This document shows positions 1-7,570 of a DNA stretch of 24,339 bases, one piece after another. How positions within the stretch are numbered: the stretch's first letter is position 1; every line of letters starts with the position of its first letter. Below the pieces are notes generated by a model. The model was not told where the DNA came from and did no database searches. It worked only from the letters and a program-made list of their open reading frames with translations. The stretch is from Myxococcota bacterium (GTDB taxonomy: Bacteria > Myxococcota_A > UBA9160 > PR03): contig JASJBO010000020.1 of assembly GCA_030066475.1 (NCBI GenBank), positions 1-24,339 of the forward strand, read 5' to 3'. The position numbers and the translations under genes are program-made.

Positions 1-621
1 CTCCCCCAGGTCGCAGCCGCGCCCCCCGCCGAGGTCGCGGAGGCGCCGCCGCCCGAGGCCGCCGCGAAGCCGGTCTCGGAGCCCGCGGACGCCGCGGCCG
101 GGGAGTCGCTGGCTCCCTCACTCCCGATCGCGATCGGACTGCTCGGCTTCCTGTCGCTGCTGCTGCTGTCCCGGCTGAGGCGGCGTCGCGAGCGCTCGCT
201 CGAGCCCACCTCGCCCGAGCCGAGGCGGCAGCGACCGGTTCCGGAGGCGGCGGCTCCGCCCGCCGAGCCGGTCGGCGGCGCGCCCACCGAGCCCATGGCT
301 CCCACCGAGTCGGCCGCGCCGGTTCCGCCCGCGGCGCCGCCGGACGTTGCCGCGCCCGAGCCCGCCGCGGTCGCGCCGCACGCGCAGCTTGCCTCGAGCC
401 AGCCGCTCGGCGACGTGCTGCACATGCTCCAGCACCTCGACGCGCGGGTGGCGCGGCTCGAGGCCCGGCTCGGCACGCTCGAGATGGCGCAGACGCATCT
501 GCGCGCGCGCGCCGACTCCCAGACCGACGAGCTACGCGCCCAGCGCGTGGCGCTGAGTCGGCTGTGGCGACGTCCCCCCGGCCCCGCGCCTGCGGCGCGC
601 CCGGGACCCGCTCCGCGCTGA
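1..621 (+). CDS. C-terminal part of a single-pass membrane protein with Pro/Ala-rich linker and coiled-coil tail (5' end outside window)
   Basis: An open frame runs from the first base to a TGA at 619-621, so 206 C-terminal residues are visible and the start lies to the left. The order is an Ala/Pro/Glu-rich stretch, one clear membrane segment at about residues 41-58 (LPIAIGLLGFLSLLLL), then a basic RLRRRRER stop-transfer cluster, which suggests the following part is cytoplasmic. A long Pro/Ala linker follows, then a predicted coiled coil (HLDARVARLEARLGTLEM and onward, about residues 140-185) and a Pro/Arg tail. The layout of periplasmic low-complexity region, TM and cytoplasmic coiled coil recalls FimV-like or cell-envelope scaffold proteins, but no family motif is visible and no function is assigned. 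The internal ATG at 295 is not a credible start because the same frame with the same composition continues upstream. Confidence 0.7.
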   Translation, partial: LPQVAAAPPAEVAEAPPPEAAAKPVSEPADAAAGESLAPSLPIAIGLLGFLSLLLLSRLRRRRERSLEPTSPEPRRQRPVPEAAAPPAEPVGGAPTEPMAPTESAAPVPPAAPPDVAAPEPAAVAPHAQLASSQPLGDVLHMLQHLDARVARLEARLGTLEMAQTHLRARADSQTDELRAQRVALSRLWRRPPGPAPAARPGPAPR

Positions 622-722
622 GCCGGCCCGTCTTCAAGCCGGTGCGGGGATCGCCCGATCAATGCGAGCGGGCCGAACCGCTGCCATCCTGGGGGGGTCA
701 CTGTCGGAGGGGTCCCGCGCCC

Positions 723-2993
723 GTGCGCAAGCGCATCGTCATCGTCGGACGCTCCCGGGAGGGGCTCGAGCTGATTCCGCTGCTCGAGGCCAACCCGGAC
801 GTGGAGGTGACGGCGCTGGTGAGCGACGACCCCGAGGCGGCGCGCGCTGGCCTCGAGGCGGTGGACCGTGCCAGCGCGGAGCGGCTCGCGCCCCGGATCG
901 GCGCCGACCTCGACGCCGCGCTCGCGACGCCGGGCCTCGAGGTCGCCGTGGACGCCGAGGCGCCGGCGGCGCTGCGCGCCCGGCTGCACGCCACGCGCGG
1001 CGTGCAGGTCACCACGCCGGTGCTCGCCCGCCTGCTCTACGCGTTCGGGCCGGCCGACGCCTTCAGCAAGCCCGATCTGCTCCAGGCGCTGCGCGAGATC
1101 CTCGAGTCCTACGACCTCGCGCTCGACCGTCGCAGCGTGCTCGACCGGGTGCTCCAGATCGCGCTCACCGCCACCGGCGCGGACCGCGCCTCGCTGATGC
1201 TCTGGGATCCCGAGGAGCGTGCGCTGCGCGTCGAGGTCGCGATGGGAATCGAGGAGGAGCTGATCCCGAAGATCCGCCTGCGTCCGGGCGAGGGCATCGC
1301 GGGGCGCGCCTTCGCCGCGGAGCGCGCGATCCTGCTCGACGGGAAGGCCGACCGCAGCAGCTACCAGATCACGCGCGAGCGCGACGACGTCGAGTCGGCG
1401 ATCTCGGCGCCGCTCGTCCACGAGGGCCGCGTGCTCGGTGTCCTGAACCTCTCGCACGGCCGCGACCAGGCGCTCTTCAGCGCCGAGGACCTGGAGTTCG
1501 TCGAGCAGCTCGCACGCCTCGACGCGCGCCTGATCGCGCGCGCCGAGGAGATGCACGGCCTGCTGCGCGAGTCCGAGACCCTGCGCGCCGAGGCGCAGGT
1601 GCGCCGCGTGCTCGCGGGAGACGCGCCGCTGGCGCGACGCCTGGAGGCCGTCTGCCGCGATCTCGCCGAGGCGCTGCCCGGCGGCGTCGCGCGCCTGCAC
1701 CTGCTCGATGCCGAGACCGGCGAGCTGACGCTCCAGGCGGCCTCGCACGGCCTCGATCCCATCGCGCTCCGCGAGCGGCTCGGCGCCGGCGAGGGCCTGC
1801 CCGGCTGGGTGGTGCGGACCGGGACCCCGGTGCTGCTGGCCGGCCGCGCCGTCGGCGCGGCGCTGTGCTCGGCGGCCTGGCCCCTGCTGGCCGACGACGA
1901 GGTGCTCGGCGTGATCACGCTGGAGGGGGCGCGCGACGGCGCTCTCCCGGACCTGCTGCGTCAGCGACTGGAAGCCGTCGGCGAGGCGCTCGGCAGCGAG
2001 CTGCGCGAGGCGCTGCGCGCCGCGCGGCTCGAGCGCGAGTCGCGCCGCACCGGCGCGCTCGCGGAGCTGTTCGCGCAGCTCGGGGCCTGCGCCGACGATC
2101 GGGCCCTGTACGACACCATCACCGAGCGGGCCGGCGCCCTGCTCGAGGCGCAGGACGCCGTGCTGCGCCTGCGCGACGACGTCACGGGCCGCTTTCGGAT
2201 CGTCGCGTGGCACGGCGTCGGCCAGTGGCGCAAGGCGCCGCTGGCCGCCCTCGAGAAGCAGCTCGCCGTCGATGCGATCCGCGCCCGCTCCGCCGTACGG
2301 CTCGGCGATCGCCCCGAGCACGCCTCGGTCGCGGAGGGCGTGGGCAGCGCCCTGGTGCAGCCGCTGCTGCGCGCCGGGCAGGCCGAAGGCAGCCTCTCGG
2401 TGCTGGGCAAGGTCCCCGACGAGCCGCTGCTGGGGGAGCGCTTCGACGCCGACGACGCCGCGACGCTCGAGCGCCTGGCGCAGCACGCCCAGCTCGCACT
2501 CGCCGAGCAGCGGGCGCGCGAGCAGCGACACCACGATCCGACCAGCGACCCGGTGACCGGGCTGCCGGGCCGCGAGCCGCTGCGCGAGCGGCTCGCGGAG
2601 GAGCTGGCCCGCTCGCGCGCGCGCGGCTACCGGGTCGCGCTGCTCGACCTCCACTGGATCGGCCTCGCCGCGCTGCTCGACGAGCAGAAGGCGGGAGCGG
2701 CCGACCGGCTCGTGGCCGCGCTGGCGGAGGCGCTGCGCGCGGGATTGCGCGAGTTCGACGTGCTGGCGCGCCCCGCGCCCGACCGCTTCGCCGTGCTGGT
2801 GCCCGAGCCGGAGGTCGAGCTGCCGCGCCTGCTCACCGACCTGTCGCGCTGCGCCCGCGACGCGTTGCTCGAGCATCCCGACCTGGCGCCGCAGATCGAC
2901 CTGCGCATCGGCTACGCCGTCCACCCCGACGACGGCGAGAGCGCCGAGGCGCTGGAGGCGCGCGCCGCCCGGCCTCGCGTCGAGGCGCTCTAG
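723..2993 (+). CDS. Cytosolic sensor: Rossmann-like N-domain, three GAF domains, degenerate GGDEF domain
   Basis: The protein has 756 residues. The GTG at 723 is chosen because GGAGGGG (706-712) lies 10 bases upstream and the protein then opens with a beta-strand/loop (KRIVIVGRSREGLELI) typical of a nucleotide-binding Rossmann fold; an in-frame extension to 564 looks non-coding. The Rossmann-like part covers about 1-115. GAF-like domains follow at about 125-265 (ASLMLWD, then a second half SAPLVHEGRVLGVLNLS), 300-420 and 447-586, joined by Arg/Glu/Ala helices. The end, from DPVTGLPGREPL at about 609, matches the start of a GGDEF domain. The active-site signature, however, reads APDRF (685-689) instead of GGDEF, so diguanylate cyclase activity is unlikely and a binding or scaffold role is inferred. 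No membrane segment is seen. The ligand of the GAF domains cannot be told from sequence. Confidence 0.85.
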   Translation: MRKRIVIVGRSREGLELIPLLEANPDVEVTALVSDDPEAARAGLEAVDRASAERLAPRIGADLDAALATPGLEVAVDAEAPAALRARLHATRGVQVTTPVLARLLYAFGPADAFSKPDLLQALREILESYDLALDRRSVLDRVLQIALTATGADRASLMLWDPEERALRVEVAMGIEEELIPKIRLRPGEGIAGRAFAAERAILLDGKADRSSYQITRERDDVESAISAPLVHEGRVLGVLNLSHGRDQALFSAEDLEFVEQLARLDARLIARAEEMHGLLRESETLRAEAQVRRVLAGDAPLARRLEAVCRDLAEALPGGVARLHLLDAETGELTLQAASHGLDPIALRERLGAGEGLPGWVVRTGTPVLLAGRAVGAALCSAAWPLLADDEVLGVITLEGARDGALPDLLRQRLEAVGEALGSELREALRAARLERESRRTGALAELFAQLGACADDRALYDTITERAGALLEAQDAVLRLRDDVTGRFRIVAWHGVGQWRKAPLAALEKQLAVDAIRARSAVRLGDRPEHASVAEGVGSALVQPLLRAGQAEGSLSVLGKVPDEPLLGERFDADDAATLERLAQHAQLALAEQRAREQRHHDPTSDPVTGLPGREPLRERLAEELARSRARGYRVALLDLHWIGLAALLDEQKAGAADRLVAALAEALRAGLREFDVLARPAPDRFAVLVPEPEVELPRLLTDLSRCARDALLEHPDLAPQIDLRIGYAVHPDDGESAEALEARAARPRVEAL

Positions 2994-3003
2994 GAGCGTG
3001 CGC

Positions 3004-3074
3004 GGCAGAAGCCCCTTGCAAGCGCCCGAAGGGCGCGCGCAGCGAGCCGCAGGCGAGCGAAGTCCAACAACTAG
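3004..3074 (+). repeat. Intergenic palindromic repeat, hairpin subtype, copy A
   Basis: This repeat fills the space between the convergent sensor and C13 protease genes. It begins GGCAGAAGCC, contains the perfect hairpin GCGCCC-GAA-GGGCGC (3022-3036), then the family core ending GCGAGCGAAGTCC, and closes with CTAG. Copies B (24267-24337) and C (13458-13540, opposite strand) share this order. It is followed by a separate perfect inverted repeat ACTTCCG-CAG-CGGAAGT (3079-3096). Confidence 0.8.
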
Positions 3075-3078
3075 ACCA

Positions 3079-3096
3079 ACTTCCGCAGCGGAAGTC
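3079..3096. terminator. Possible 3'-end hairpin between convergent genes
   Basis: A perfect 7-bp inverted repeat ACTTCCG with a 3-4 base loop lies just past the stop of the C13 protease gene and after repeat copy A. No T-run follows on either strand, so it is not a canonical intrinsic terminator. It could act bidirectionally to protect or end transcripts. The evidence is position and symmetry only. Confidence 0.3.
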
Positions 3097-3099
3097 GGG

Positions 3100-4479
3100 C
3101 TAGCGCGCCGTCGCCTGCGCGAGGCGGCGCTCGAGCGCGCGCAGGCGAGGAGCGAGCGCGGCGCCGGCCGCGCGCTGCGGCCGCGAGGCCTCGTAGTCGC
3201 GCTCGCGCTCCCAGGTCTCGATCAGTGTGCGGGCCCGCGCGAAGCCGGCCTCGAACGAGTGCGTCTCGGCGAGCGCCTCGGCGAACAGGGCCCGGCCGAA
3301 CCAGGTGAGCTCGGCCTCGTGGCTGCAGCCGAACGACTTCCGGTCGGCTGCCGCCGCGGTCAGGATCAGCGCGCGTTCGTCGCGCAGGGGAGCGACGAAC
3401 CCGCCCGCGAAGCAGGCCGAGACCACCACGACCCGCCAGCCGATCCCGGACGCGTCGAGCATCCGCGCCAGGCGCTCGGGGTCGAGGTCGTCGAGCGGGA
3501 GCGGCGGGAAGTGGACGTCGAGCGCCGGTCGCTCCACGCCGTGGCCGGTGAGGAACAGGAAGACCACGTCCTCGTTCGGGTCCAGCGTCCGCCCGACCCG
3601 CTCGAGCGCGAGCGCCAGGTTGCTCGCCGCCGCGAGCGGCGTCGTCGCGACGCGGTCCGGGTGGTTCAGCAGCACGAGCGAGCGGCCCGCCGTGTCGAAG
3701 CGGCGGTCGAACAGCTCGCGGGCAAACTCGACCTCGCGCCGAAACACGTCGAGGGTCGCGTCCGCGGCGAACCCGACGAAGTACAGGTCGACCACGCCGG
3801 GCCGCTGCGGGAGCAGCGCCGCAGCGGCCGCGCGCAGTCGCTCGGGCTGGTCCCACAACACCTGCTCGGCGTCGAGCGCAACCACCGCGGCGTTCTCGGG
3901 CTCCTCCTCGGCGTAGTCGGTCCACCAGAACCGCGCCTCGGGCAGGGCGAAGCCCAGCGCGCCCACCAGCGCGGCGAAGCTCCCGGCGAGCGCCACCGCG
4001 GGCAGGCGCTCGAGCCCGCCCACGCAGCGGACGGCGCGCGCCGTGATGCCGAGGAGCAGGGCGAGGCTCATGCTCCAGAGCAACCAGCCCGCGGCCGACT
4101 CCGCCCCCTCCGGATCGGCGGTCCACGCGAACGTCTCGACGACTTCCAGCACGGCGCGCAGCGCCCACTGCACCGGCTCGGTCGCGAGGATCGCGATCGC
4201 GATCGCCACACCGCGCCCGGGGCGCCCGGCCGCGTATGCGGCAGCCGCGCCGGCGCCCAGCACCAGCAGCACCCACAGCGCATGGTGCTCGAGTGCCGCC
4301 AGCCAGAAGCGGCGGGGCGGCTCCGTGAACGCGAAGTCGAAGACCAGCCCGAGCGCCACCTCCAGCGCGATCAACGCGGCGAGCTGGCCGGACCCGAAGC
4401 GGAAGTCCTGCGGGCCCACCGGCCGCAGCGCGACGAGTCGCAGCCCGGCGCGCAAGTTCGAGAGCAGGTCGCAGATCAT
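3100..4479 (-). CDS. Membrane-anchored peptidase C13 (legumain/caspase-like fold) family protein
   Basis: The protein has 459 residues. The N-terminal half (about 30-190) carries some five hydrophobic segments, for example LAALIALEVALGLVFDFAF and WLLWSMSLALLLGITA. The C-terminal half is a C13 cysteine peptidase domain: the His motif DVVFLFLTGHG gives catalytic His313, and the Cys motif VVVSACFAGGFV gives Cys356. The family-typical ILTAAAADRKSFGC follows. A TM domain followed by a C13 domain is a recognised bacterial architecture. C13 enzymes cut after Asn/Asp or act as transamidases; the substrate here is unknown. The ATG at 4477-4479 is the first base context after repeat copy D1, and no good Shine-Dalgarno precedes it because the upstream bases are repeat. 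The gene lies 211 bp downstream of the BtuF-like gene on the same strand, so read-through transcription across the repeats is possible. Confidence 0.88.
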   Translation of the reverse strand: MICDLLSNLRAGLRLVALRPVGPQDFRFGSGQLAALIALEVALGLVFDFAFTEPPRRFWLAALEHHALWVLLVLGAGAAAAYAAGRPGRGVAIAIAILATEPVQWALRAVLEVVETFAWTADPEGAESAAGWLLWSMSLALLLGITARAVRCVGGLERLPAVALAGSFAALVGALGFALPEARFWWTDYAEEEPENAAVVALDAEQVLWDQPERLRAAAAALLPQRPGVVDLYFVGFAADATLDVFRREVEFARELFDRRFDTAGRSLVLLNHPDRVATTPLAAASNLALALERVGRTLDPNEDVVFLFLTGHGVERPALDVHFPPLPLDDLDPERLARMLDASGIGWRVVVVSACFAGGFVAPLRDERALILTAAAADRKSFGCSHEAELTWFGRALFAEALAETHSFEAGFARARTLIETWERERDYEASRPQRAAGAALAPRLRALERRLAQATAR

Positions 4480-4645
4480 GTGGACTTCGCTCGCCTAAGG
4501 CTCGCTGCGCGCTGCGCCGCTGCGCGGCTTCGCTTGCGGGGGGTGCCGTCAAGAGGCTCGTTGCCGGGCGGAGGCGGCTTGGTGGACTCCGCTCGCCTTC
4601 GGCTCGCTGCGCGCTGCGCCGCTTCGCGGCTTCGCTTGCGCGGGC
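4479..4645 (-). repeat. Tandem pair of intergenic repeats, second subtype (copies D1 and D2)
   Basis: Two copies of the family, at about 4479-4541 and 4579-4645 with a period of 102 bp, lie between the BtuF-like gene and the C13 protease gene. Each starts (top strand) GTGGACTTCGCTCG or GTGGACTCCGCTCG, continues through the shared core GGCTCGCTGCGCGC, and carries the hairpin stem GCCGC/GCGGC. The loop is TGC in D1 (4516-4528) and TTC in D2 (4618-4630), so the stem is kept while the loop varies. The spacer GCTCGTTGCCGGGCGGAGG between the copies recurs with one change after copy E2 at 5812-5830. The left edge of D1 touches the C13 start codon. Confidence 0.75.
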
Positions 4646-4690
4646 GACCATCTCGGCTTCGCACCGGCTTGGGAGGCCGGCGGGGCGGCA

Positions 4691-5608
4691 TCACGCCGGC
4701 TCCCAGCTCCGTCCGCGATGGCCGAAGTCGAAGCGGTCGGGGTGGAGCACCTCCGCCAGGACCTCGAGCGACTCGGCGATCCGGGGGCCGGGCCGGCTGA
4801 AGTGCAGGAACCCGTCGGCCAGCACCACCCGGCCCGCGCGCACCGCGCGCAGCGTCTGCCAGCCCGGCTGCTCGACCAGCGCGGGCAGCTCGGCGCGGGT
4901 GCGCGCCAGGTCGAAGCCACACGGAGCGATCACGATCACGTCGGGGTCGGCGCTCGCGAGCTCGTCGAGCGACGACCAGGCGGCGTCGGCGCCGGCGCGC
5001 CCCAGCACCGCCCGCCCGCCGGCTCGCGCCACGAGCTCCGGGATCCAGGTCCCGGCGCCCATGATCGGGTCGATCCATTCGAGACACGCGACCGTCGCGG
5101 GGACGCCGCCCGCCGCCTGGTCGCGGATCGCATCGAGCTGCTCGCGCTGTCCGGCGCGCAGCGCCTCGCCGCGCTCGACCACGCCGCAGCCTTCGGCCAC
5201 CCGGACGTAGTCGTCGAGTACGTCGTCGAGCGTGTCCGGATGGACCGGGACCAGGCGCGGAGCGCGGCCCGTCCAGGCGCGCAGCGCCTCGTCGAGATCG
5301 CTGGGGGTGACGGCGCACACCTCGCATTGCGTCTGGGTCAGGATCACGTCCGGGGCGAGCGCTCGCACGCGCTCGGCGTCCACCCGGTAGACCGACAGCC
5401 CGTCGCGCACCAGTGCCTTGACGCTCGCGTCGATCGCGGCGCTCGGTGCGCGGACGTCGAGCTTCGGCTCGGTCACCACCGGCAGCCGGGTGACCTCGGC
5501 CGGCACGTCGCACTCGTGCGAGCGACCCACCAGCCGATCTCCCAGTCCCAGTGCGGCGGCGATCTCGGTGGTGCTCGGCAGCAGCGAGAGGATCCGTTCG
5601 ACTCTCAT
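4691..5608 (-). CDS. BtuF-like cobalamin/metal-chelate-binding protein without signal peptide
   Basis: The protein has 305 residues and begins MRVERILSLLPSTTEIAAALG, the usual opening of mature COG0614/BtuF-type periplasmic-binding domains, but no signal peptide or lipobox precedes it. The family landmarks GLGDRLVGRSHECD, the two-lobe linker region and a C-terminal WQTLRAVRAGRVVLADG strand are present. The motif LTQTQCEVCAV (about residues 90-100) matches the cytosolic BtuF-like group often named 'cobalamin-binding protein'. No btuC, btuD, TonB receptor or B12-dependent enzyme is nearby, so a transport role is not supported; an intracellular corrinoid or metal-complex binding role is an inference. 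The start ATG (5606-5608) has no clear Shine-Dalgarno. Confidence 0.82.
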   Translation of the reverse strand: MRVERILSLLPSTTEIAAALGLGDRLVGRSHECDVPAEVTRLPVVTEPKLDVRAPSAAIDASVKALVRDGLSVYRVDAERVRALAPDVILTQTQCEVCAVTPSDLDEALRAWTGRAPRLVPVHPDTLDDVLDDYVRVAEGCGVVERGEALRAGQREQLDAIRDQAAGGVPATVACLEWIDPIMGAGTWIPELVARAGGRAVLGRAGADAAWSSLDELASADPDVIVIAPCGFDLARTRAELPALVEQPGWQTLRAVRAGRVVLADGFLHFSRPGPRIAESLEVLAEVLHPDRFDFGHRGRSWEPA

Positions 5609-5638
5609 GCGACGAGGCTAGCTCATGGACTTCGGCGG

Positions 5639-5833
5639 TCTGGTGGACTTCGCTCGCCTGCGGCTCGCTGCGCGCTGCGGCTTCGCCTCCGCTTGCGGGG
5701 TGCCCGCGTAGGGGGGCGTTGCTGGTGCGGGCGCGTCTTGGTGGACTTCGCTCGCCTGCGGCTCGCTGCGCGCTTCGGCTTCGCCTCCGCTTGCGGGGTG
5801 CCCGCGTAGGGGCTCGTTGCCGGACGGAGGCGG
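5639..5833 (+). repeat. Tandem pair of intergenic repeats, second subtype (copies E1 and E2) in a divergent intergenic region
   Basis: Two nearly identical units start TGGTGGACTTCGCTCGCC at 5641 and 5739, a period of 98 bp. Both read through the core GGCTCGCTGCGCGC, then GCTTCGCCTCCGCTTGCGGG and GTGCCCGCGTAGGGG. Unit E2 ends with GCTCGTTGCCGGACGGAGG, nearly the same as the spacer inside pair D. They fill most of the 269-bp space between the divergent BtuF-like and acyl-CoA dehydrogenase genes, so the promoters of both must lie in or beside the repeats. Confidence 0.8.
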
Positions 5834-5847
5834 CAGGCTGCTACGAT
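5817..5847 (+). promoter_or_regulatory. Candidate promoter of the acyl-CoA dehydrogenase gene
   Basis: TTGCCG (5817-5822) and TACGAT (5842-5847) are separated by 19 bp and lie 30 bp before the start codon. The -35-like box belongs to the end of repeat unit E2. The spacing is long and both boxes are imperfect, so this is a weak call. Confidence 0.3.
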
Positions 5848-5877
5848 CGGTGCCTCGCCCGCGCGGGAGGTGCGTCC

Positions 5878-7569
5878 ATGTCGAGCGACTCGGGCTTCTT
5901 GCAGGAGCCGCCCCGGCTCGCCAACCAGTACGACGACGACGCGCTGCTGCGCGGCTTCCTGCGCCGGCGTGTCGACCGCGACGCGCTCGGCGAGATCGAG
6001 CCCTCGCTGCGCCAGATGGGCGCGCTCGCCGCCGGTCCGCTGCTCGAGCTGGCCCGCGCGCACCGCTGCGCCGAGCCCGAGCACGTGCCGTTCGACGCCT
6101 GGGGGCGGCGCGTCGACGAGGTGCGGGTAAACGCCGCCTGGCAGGAGTACGCGCGGGTCGCGGCGCGCGAGGGCCTGATCGCCACCGGCTACGAGCGGCG
6201 TCACGGCCGCTTCTCGCGACTCCACCAGTTCGCCCTGGTCTACCTGTTCGATCGCTCGTGTCAGGTCTACACCTGCCCGCTGGCCATGACCGACGGCTGC
6301 GCGCGCACGCTGGAGCTGCTGGCCGAGCCCGCGCTGCGCGACCGCGTGCTGCCGCACCTCACGGCGCGCGACCCCGAGCGCGCCTGGACCTCCGGCCAGT
6401 GGATGACCGAGCGCGTTGGGGGCTCCGATGTCGGGCTGTCCGAGGCGGTGGCGCGCCGCGACGGCGAGGGCTGGCGCCTGTATGGCACCAAGTGGTTCAC
6501 CTCGGCAGTCGGCTCGCAGGTGGCGCTCACCCTGGCGCGTCCCGAGGGCAACGGCCCCGGCGGCAAGGGGCTCGCGCTGTTCTTCGTCGAGTTGCGTGAC
6601 GCCGCCGGCCGCCTCGCCGGGATCGAGCTGCTGCGCCTGAAGGAGAAGCTCGGCACGCGCAATCTGCCCACGGCGGAGCTCCGGCTGGACGGCACGCCCG
6701 CACGGCCGGTTGCCGGGCTCTCGGATGGCGTGCGCAACATGGGCACGATGCTCAACCTCACGCGCACCTGGAACGCGGTGAGCTCGGCCGCGTCGCTGCG
6801 GCGGGGGCTCGCGCTGGCGCGCGACTACGCGCGGCGCCGGGTGGCGTTCGGCGCGCCGCTGGCCGAGAAGCCGCTGCACCTCGAGACGCTCGCCGACCTG
6901 GCCGCCGAGCACGCCGCCGCCTTCCTGCTCGCGTTCCACGTGGTCGAGCAGCTCGGCCGCTACGAGCTGGGCGAGGCGGGCGAGCGCGACGACGCCTCGC
7001 TGCGTCTGCTGCACCCCCTCGCCAAGCTCGCCACCGCGCGTCAGGCGGTGGCGGGCGCCAGCGAGACGCTCGAGGCCTTCGGCGGCGCGGGCTACGTCGA
7101 GGACACCGGGCTTCCGGAGCTGCTGCGCGACGCGCAGGTGCTGGCGATCTGGGAGGGCACCACCAACGTGCTGGCGCTCGAGTGCTATCGCGCCATCCAG
7201 AGGACCGACGCGCTGCGACCCGTGCTCGAGGACGCGCGTGCGCGCGCCCGTGCCGCTGCCACGCCGGCGCTCCGCGAGCCGGCCGCTGCGGCGCTGGCCG
7301 CCGCCGATCGCGTCGAGGGCTGGTGGCGCGATGCCGTCGCGCGCGGCGCCGTGGCCCACGAGGCGGGCGCGCGCCGCTTCGCCCTGGCGCTGGCGCGCAC
7401 CGTGTCGCTCTCGCTGCTGGTCGAGCACGCCGACGACGCGCTCGCGCACGACGCAGACCCGGGCTTCACGGAGGCGGCGCGGCGCCTGGCCGCGCGCGGC
7501 ATCGCGTCGCTCGACGCCCCCGATCCCGATCCCGAGGCGACGGCGCGCCTGGCGCTGGGCGGCGCCTGA
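5878..7569 (+). CDS. AidB-like acyl-CoA dehydrogenase family protein
   Basis: The protein has 563 residues. The ATG at 5878 is preceded by GGGAGG (5865-5870) with 7 bases of spacing; the longer in-frame extension runs through repeat DNA and is rejected. The N-terminus (LANQYDDDALLRGFLRR) and the length above 540 resemble AidB/ACAD11-type flavoproteins rather than the roughly 380-residue classical acyl-CoA dehydrogenases. WTSGQWMTERVGGSDVG is the FAD-contact region. The motif EAFGGAGYVEDTGLP is followed by the conserved IWEGTTNV, whose Glu426 occupies the position of the catalytic base in this superfamily. A helical C-terminal extension of about 120 residues follows. The predicted activity is alpha,beta-dehydrogenation of an acyl-CoA with FAD; the substrate is unknown. 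The next gene starts 1 base after the stop, so the two are probably translated together. Confidence 0.9.
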   Translation: MSSDSGFLQEPPRLANQYDDDALLRGFLRRRVDRDALGEIEPSLRQMGALAAGPLLELARAHRCAEPEHVPFDAWGRRVDEVRVNAAWQEYARVAAREGLIATGYERRHGRFSRLHQFALVYLFDRSCQVYTCPLAMTDGCARTLELLAEPALRDRVLPHLTARDPERAWTSGQWMTERVGGSDVGLSEAVARRDGEGWRLYGTKWFTSAVGSQVALTLARPEGNGPGGKGLALFFVELRDAAGRLAGIELLRLKEKLGTRNLPTAELRLDGTPARPVAGLSDGVRNMGTMLNLTRTWNAVSSAASLRRGLALARDYARRRVAFGAPLAEKPLHLETLADLAAEHAAAFLLAFHVVEQLGRYELGEAGERDDASLRLLHPLAKLATARQAVAGASETLEAFGGAGYVEDTGLPELLRDAQVLAIWEGTTNVLALECYRAIQRTDALRPVLEDARARARAAATPALREPAAAALAAADRVEGWWRDAVARGAVAHEAGARRFALALARTVSLSLLVEHADDALAHDADPGFTEAARRLAARGIASLDAPDPDPEATARLALGGA

Positions 7570-7570
7570 G

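Noticed and set aside
564..722. In-frame extension of the GAF sensor to 564, overlapping the first gene
   Set aside because: It overlaps the coding end of the first gene in another frame, contains no family sequence, and the GTG at 723 has a clear Shine-Dalgarno.
3071..4651. Alternative minus-strand frame over the C13 protease gene, starting in repeat D2
   Set aside because: It is Arg/Ala/Gly-rich without motifs; the other minus frame carries the C13 His and Cys motifs.
4479..5833. Insertion sequence or integron-like element
   Set aside because: No transposase or integrase frame is linked to the repeats and no target duplications are clear; they fit a short interspersed repeat family better.
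5551..5877. In-frame N-terminal extension of the acyl-CoA dehydrogenase through the E repeats
   Set aside because: The peptide is translated repeat DNA and the ATG at 5878 has a good ribosome-binding site and the family's N-terminal sequence.
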